This document shows positions 60,144-64,000 of a stretch of 64,000 nt of DNA, in pieces. A model generated the notes under the pieces. The model was not told the DNA's origin and did not search any database. It saw nothing but the letters and a program-made list of their open reading frames with translations. The translations under genes and the position numbers were made by a program. Position 1 is the first letter of the stretch. Every line of letters begins with the position of its first letter. Source of the DNA: Pseudomonadota bacterium (GTDB lineage Bacteria > Pseudomonadota > Gammaproteobacteria > Burkholderiales > Burkholderiaceae_B); NCBI GenBank assembly GCA_023389155.1, contig JAEWEV010000011.1, positions 1-64,000 of the forward strand, read 5' to 3'.

Positions 60144-60760
60144 TGTTATAGGGTATTAAACATTGCGTAACCCTAAACGATACTCTGCTTTTGAATTGCA
60201 AAATGTTTTAGTCAGAAATCTGAAGCAATTTCCAATATGGGAATTTCCTATTGCCGTCTGAAATCCTGAGCGTTCATCAGCTGACAGAAAGACAATGACC
60301 GATTTCATCCGGAACGTAAAGTCGCGCTGTCGTTTGCTCTGGGGAATTACATTGCGCAGGGGGATTGGCAGCGTTTTGCCCGGCTCCCATCAAACGATGC
60401 CACCCGAACCAGGAGCATGTAATACCCGTTCAACCTGATTGGCACCGACGCTCTTGTTGCAACGCATGGTGGGACTGTGTTCCCCAATGCTTTGAAAAAC
60501 GTCCATGCAGGGAAGGCATACGCATTGCTCGGGGAAACAACCAGACGCTACATGTCTCGGCTTGTACATATCAGAATAACGAGTATATAGGCGAATCAAG
60601 CTCGGGAACTGATGGCGCGTATCTGTCCGAAACGCCTGGTTTTCAGCGTGATCAGGACAGGTAGGATTTGAAATATATGGCAGCCGCAACGAGTTTTGTG
60701 CGCTTGGGTAACGCGCTGGTTACCCAAAGCTCAAAGGTCGCTGACTATCGATCTGGCGAT
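60144..60760. other. 617-bp region with no clear gene and a possible degraded frame
   Basis: No intact gene is visible. A plus-strand stretch around 60285-60420 reads ERKVALSFALGNYIAQGDWQ before a stop at 60420, and the next frame continues as FNLIGTDALVATHGGTVFPN. This has a protein-like look, perhaps a decayed gene, but no family is recognised. Two other frames of about 99 codons overlap on opposite strands (60365-60664 and 60390-60689) and look like chance. Confidence 0.4.
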
Positions 60761-62140
60761 TTATTGAAACATCGGAATCAAAGCATACCCGATTAACGTA
60801 ACCACAAACCATATAAACCACAGAAACGCCATGTATCCCCAGACGTCTTTCAATCTCATTCCAACAACGGCAAGGGCTGGAATAACATACAAGGGCTGTA
60901 GCAGATTGGTGGCCTGGTCACCATAGACAAATGCGTTGATAACCGTACTTACATTTGAACCGAGTTGCAAGGCCGCCTCGACGATAATCTCTCCCTGAAT
61001 AATCCATTGGCCACCTTGTGAGGGAATGAACAAATTCAATATGGAGGAAGAGATATAGGTGTACAGCGGCAGCGTATCTGCGCTTGCGATAGAGGTGAAA
61101 TATCCAATAATGATTGTTGCAAGACCTGAACTTGCCATCATTGTCGATATACCGCCATAAAACGGAAACTGAATCATGATATCCGTGGCAAGACTCAAAT
61201 TTTCACGATAGGCGGTGATGAATTTCTGTGGAGTATTGTAAAGAAAGAAATTCGCAATCAGGAAAACGAAAATGACAAAATTCAGACTCAACGATGTAAA
61301 AAAACCGTTGGTGAATATGGTATGAACTATATTAAATGCGCCAATGGCCCCTACCAGCCACATCATTAGTCGACTGCCGTTAAGACGATCAGCCAGCGTT
61401 AAAGTCCGTGGCTCTTCTGAAGGAGTGATGATGTCTTCAGTATTAGAGCCATTTTCCTGGAATTCAATGACTTCATTTTTTGGAGGCAACGAAAACACCG
61501 TGACCAGAATTGTGCCGACAGCAAGCACAGTCCATAGGATAATATTTCCGGTGTTGTATGTTGTAATGGTTTGCGGGATCACACCAATTTTATCTACCAG
61601 AAAGTGATCCTTTCCGGCGACAAGCGCGTATACAGTGCCAGTAGGACTTAAACACTGTCCCAATACCATTGTTGCAAATCCTGCGGCAATCAACATAGGA
61701 AAATGTAGACCCTTGATTTGGCGACTCAGGGCCATCGCAAGAATTGGCGTGACAATTAGCCCAAAAGCCCAATTGATGAAACTGGTTAAATATCCAAATA
61801 TCATCAGAAAGATAACTGCCGCCACCGGGCTCTTGATCGCTTTGGCTAACTGTTTCAAAAGCGCCGTGACTTGCGGTGACCTGGCGGTTACTGCACAACA
61901 AACAACCATGAATGACATTTGAAAAGCAAAGCCAATCTGGGACCATATCCCGCTATACCAATATTGCGCCATTGTTATTGCAGAACTGTCTGTCACCAGA
62001 ATCCCGCATATAAATAAAAACAGAGTCAATATCAGGCAGAACACCAGCGGATCCGGAATGATCTTGTCTGCAGCGAAGTCAAATTTTTTGCTGCTCCTCC
62101 ACAAAAACGAGCCCGTCCCGACTTCTTTTATTGCTTTCAT
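60761..62140 (-). CDS. Short-chain fatty acid transporter, AtoE family
   Basis: The 459-residue membrane protein belongs to the AtoE (short-chain fatty acid/acetoacetate) transporter family. Family sequences include FDFAADKIIPDPLVFCLILTLFLFICGILVTD, GIWSQIGFAFQMSFMVVCCAVTARSPQV, SFINWAFGLIVTPILAMALSRQIKGLHFPMLIAAGF, and PSQGGQWIIQGEIIVEAALQLG. It is the last gene of an AT-rich minus-strand cluster, 2 bp after the hydroxyacyl-CoA dehydrogenase. The neighbouring fumarylacetoacetase makes acetoacetate, a plausible substrate, though direction of transport is unknown. Confidence 0.9.
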   Translation of the reverse strand: MKAIKEVGTGSFLWRSSKKFDFAADKIIPDPLVFCLILTLFLFICGILVTDSSAITMAQYWYSGIWSQIGFAFQMSFMVVCCAVTARSPQVTALLKQLAKAIKSPVAAVIFLMIFGYLTSFINWAFGLIVTPILAMALSRQIKGLHFPMLIAAGFATMVLGQCLSPTGTVYALVAGKDHFLVDKIGVIPQTITTYNTGNIILWTVLAVGTILVTVFSLPPKNEVIEFQENGSNTEDIITPSEEPRTLTLADRLNGSRLMMWLVGAIGAFNIVHTIFTNGFFTSLSLNFVIFVFLIANFFLYNTPQKFITAYRENLSLATDIMIQFPFYGGISTMMASSGLATIIIGYFTSIASADTLPLYTYISSSILNLFIPSQGGQWIIQGEIIVEAALQLGSNVSTVINAFVYGDQATNLLQPLYVIPALAVVGMRLKDVWGYMAFLWFIWFVVTLIGYALIPMFQ

Positions 62141-62142
62141 CT

Positions 62143-63099
62143 TTATGATCCTTTATTCATTTCGTCTAAAGATTTAAGTTGAATGATTAATTTTTTTTGA
62201 AAATTTTCCAAAATAGATTCCTTACTTTCTTTATATTCAAAGAATCCTTCTCCCGTTTTTAAACCCAGTTTGTTTTCACTCACCTTTTCTCTGAGAAGAT
62301 CACTGGATTTTGTGCTGTTGCTCATTGCCGGCAACAAGTTGTCTCCTACAGTGCACCAGATGTCCAGTCCTCCAAAATCGGCAACTTCCAGTTGCCCAGT
62401 GGTGGCATAACGAAAGGCAGGGCCGTATTTCAAGGCTGCATCGATGTCTTCAGCTGAAGCGGCTTTCATCTCAATCAATGAAAATACTTCTCTGGCGATG
62501 CCTTGCTGAATTCTGTTGGCAATCAGGCCAGGGATATTTTTCAGAACTCTGATTGTTTTCTTCCCAGCGTTCGTAAAAAGTACTTCTATTTTCCTTAGTA
62601 CTTCCTCATCCATATTTCCAAAATCAGAAAGCTCGACCAGAGGCATAAGATGGGCCGGGTTATACCAGTGACATACCATGCACCGCTTTCTGCCATCCTC
62701 ACTGACGGACTTCATCATGTCGAACAGATTCAGACTGGATGTATTGCTGGCAATCACAGCAGTCGGCTTGGTAATCTGTTCTAATTGATTGAAGAGTTGC
62801 TGTTTTAGCTGGATGTTCTCGGGAATGGCTTCGATAATAAAATCCGCATCGGCAACCGCCGCATCCAACGTGTCACATACCGTCAGATTTTGGAGCGCCT
62901 TGCCTATGGCATCGGCAGAAAGCAATCCATATTTTTCGAGCACTTCAAGGTCGCGCTCAACGCGATGCGCAAGTTCATCTCTTAGCAATGCATTTGGCTC
63001 GTAGACTGAAACCGGGTACCCTTTCATCGCGAAATATTCCGCGATTCCTTGTCCCATTGTTCCGCCGCCAACAACTCCAATAGTTTCTATATCTTTCAT
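62143..63099 (-). CDS. 3-hydroxyacyl-CoA dehydrogenase
   Basis: The 318-residue protein (from ATG 63099) is a single-domain NAD-dependent 3-hydroxyacyl-CoA dehydrogenase. The Rossmann start IETIGVVGGGTMGQGIAEYFAMKGYPVSVYE is clear, followed by DADFIIEAIPEN, VIASNTSSL, the catalytic His in CMVCHWYNPAHLMPLVEL, NIPGLIANRIQQGIAREVFSLIE, and YGPAFRYATTGQLEVADFGGLDIW. The C-terminal part is AT-rich in sequence. Family members act on short-chain substrates such as 3-hydroxybutyryl-CoA. An upstream start would overlap the next gene and lacks a site. Confidence 0.92.
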   Translation of the reverse strand: MKDIETIGVVGGGTMGQGIAEYFAMKGYPVSVYEPNALLRDELAHRVERDLEVLEKYGLLSADAIGKALQNLTVCDTLDAAVADADFIIEAIPENIQLKQQLFNQLEQITKPTAVIASNTSSLNLFDMMKSVSEDGRKRCMVCHWYNPAHLMPLVELSDFGNMDEEVLRKIEVLFTNAGKKTIRVLKNIPGLIANRIQQGIAREVFSLIEMKAASAEDIDAALKYGPAFRYATTGQLEVADFGGLDIWCTVGDNLLPAMSNSTKSSDLLREKVSENKLGLKTGEGFFEYKESKESILENFQKKLIIQLKSLDEMNKGS

Positions 63100-63119
63100 A
63101 AATTCGCTCTCAATAATTC

Positions 63120-64000
63120 CTATGCCGGCAATATCGTCCCGATACATTCACCAAAGCCGATAGACCTGAACCCTTCTTTTTCACATCTACCTGTTAACGT
63201 AATTTCGTCTCCATCTTCAAGGTACTGTCTGATCTCGCCATTGGGTAACGTTATTGGCTTGTTTCCGTTTTCAGTCAATTCCAACAGACTTCCAAGCTCT
63301 TCCGGGATTGGACCAGAGATGGTTCCGGTTCCGAGAATATCGCCGGCTTCCATTTCGCATCCAGAAGACGTGTGATGCGTCAACAGTTGCTGCGGAGTCC
63401 AATATAGATGCAACATGTTGGACTGAATAATACAGACAGCGTTTTCATTGTTATCGCGCATCTTTTCGGTTCTGCAATACACCCTGAGAGCAACATCAAA
63501 AGCCCCGTTTTTTTGATCGTGCGCAGAATGCAAATAGGGAAGCGGCTTGGGATCAGAAGCAGGTCGTTCCGGCACAGATCTTCTGAAAGGCGCCAGGGCA
63601 TAGGGAGTCACGATCCATGCTGATACTGATGTGCCGAAATTTTTTGCCAGAAATGGGCCTAGAGGTTTCATTTCCCATTTCTGGATATCGCGAGCCGACC
63701 AATCATTCAACAAACCGAAACCGGCAATATGATTTTCTGCATCATCAATAGCGACGGGATCGCCCCAGTCAGTGGGTTTGCCCACATAAATAGCCATCTC
63801 CAACTCCAGATCCAGTTCCTTGCAACTGGTGACGGCAGGTGTATCTCCTGCGGTTTTAGGCACAAGTTGGCCTGATGGTCGTTTTATGTTCGTACCGGAA
63901 ATTTTTACAGTCGAAGGCCGTCCGTGATATCCAATTGGCACCCATTTATAGTTTTCTGGTAAGGGGTTTTCGGGTTGCAGTAAGCCTCCGGCGCGAACGG
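63120..64000 (-). CDS. Fumarylacetoacetase, 5' end outside the window
   Basis: This frame stays open to the window edge, so the start is missing. The visible part has ENYKWVPIGYHGRPSTV, then the FAH fold: ELDLELEMAIYVGKPTDWGDPV, IAGFGLLNDWSARDIQKWEMKPLGPFLAKNFGTSVSAWIVTP, YWTPQQLLTHHTSSGCEMEAGDILGTGTISGP and FRSIGFGECIGTILPA. This is fumarylacetoacetate hydrolase, which yields fumarate and acetoacetate at the end of homogentisate breakdown. The GTG at 63941 could be mistaken for a start, but homologous codons continue before it. Confidence 0.94.
   Translation of the reverse strand, partial: VRAGGLLQPENPLPENYKWVPIGYHGRPSTVKISGTNIKRPSGQLVPKTAGDTPAVTSCKELDLELEMAIYVGKPTDWGDPVAIDDAENHIAGFGLLNDWSARDIQKWEMKPLGPFLAKNFGTSVSAWIVTPYALAPFRRSVPERPASDPKPLPYLHSAHDQKNGAFDVALRVYCRTEKMRDNNENAVCIIQSNMLHLYWTPQQLLTHHTSSGCEMEAGDILGTGTISGPIPEELGSLLELTENGNKPITLPNGEIRQYLEDGDEITLTGRCEKEGFRSIGFGECIGTILPA

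Noticed and set aside
60365..60689. Two overlapping frames of about 99 codons on opposite strands
   Set aside because: Neither has a conserved block or a ribosome site, and both are Cys/His-rich in the manner of chance frames.
63120..63941. GTG at 63941 as the start of fumarylacetoacetase
   Set aside because: The frame continues upstream with family-like residues (ENYKW before VPIGYHGR), so the real start is outside the window.
1..64000. tRNA, rRNA, CRISPR arrays, complete insertion sequences, prophage genes
   Set aside because: I looked for clover-leaf tails, regularly spaced repeats and transposase or phage genes and saw none, apart from the degenerate RAYT-like gene at 30099. Without a covariance search a single tRNA could be overlooked.

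Overview
The window looks like a chromosomal segment of a betaproteobacterium of the family Alcaligenaceae, probably Advenella or a near relative. This is an inference from gene content: a Bug-type (TctC family) solute receptor, PhaM, the short form of HisG, the betaproteobacterial cta/cox locus with DUF2970 and DUF2909 genes, and a long his-tat cluster. Base composition is mid-50s % G+C by eye over most of the window and clearly lower at the right end. No rRNA, tRNA, CRISPR array, complete insertion sequence or prophage was seen.

Left part (1-24.7 kb): mscL, a Nif3-family gene and a DegS/DegQ-like protease are followed by a long minus-strand block. In transcription order this holds mlaF-E-D-A-C (retrograde phospholipid transport), an ABC-2 exporter pair, an IbaG/BolA gene, murA, the histidine genes hisG-D-B-H-A-F-I-E, then tatA-B-C. 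Most junctions from the exporter ATPase to hisE overlap or are under 50 bp. gltB-gltD (glutamate synthase) lies just upstream of mlaF and ends in its own hairpin.

Middle part (24.7-36.3 kb): dbpA (RNA helicase), glpK, an LTA-synthase/sulfatase-fold membrane enzyme, a catalytically degenerate relative of REP-associated transposases, fghA (formaldehyde detoxification), rpoH (heat-shock sigma factor) preceded by a perfect CIRCE operator, and a large CPA1 sodium/proton antiporter with a C-terminal cyclic-nucleotide-binding-like domain.

Respiration block (36.3-45 kb): SCO1/SenC, ctaB, ctaA, a second SCO-like protein, SURF1, DUF2909, coxC, DUF2970, a 36-residue small protein, coxA and coxB. These build an aa3-type cytochrome c oxidase with its heme A pathway and copper assembly. 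The usual ctaG (Cox11) gene is not there.

Right part (45-64 kb): a Nudix hydrolase, phaM (PHB granules), glmU, a DHA2-type MFS exporter, two glycosyltransferases, then a small catabolic cluster (LysR regulator, divergent Bug receptor, maleylacetate reductase, Tat-exported esterase), an Lrp-type regulator, glmS, an MFS transporter, and an AT-rich minus-strand cluster (fumarylacetoacetase running off the window end, 3-hydroxyacyl-CoA dehydrogenase, AtoE-type transporter).

Nothing here amounts to a clear new defence or mobile system. The observations most worth following are the dead RAYT-like gene, the CIRCE-rpoH link, the missing mlaB and ctaG genes, the terminator abutting an exporter start codon, the antiporter with an altered nucleotide pocket, and several structured intergenic stretches.
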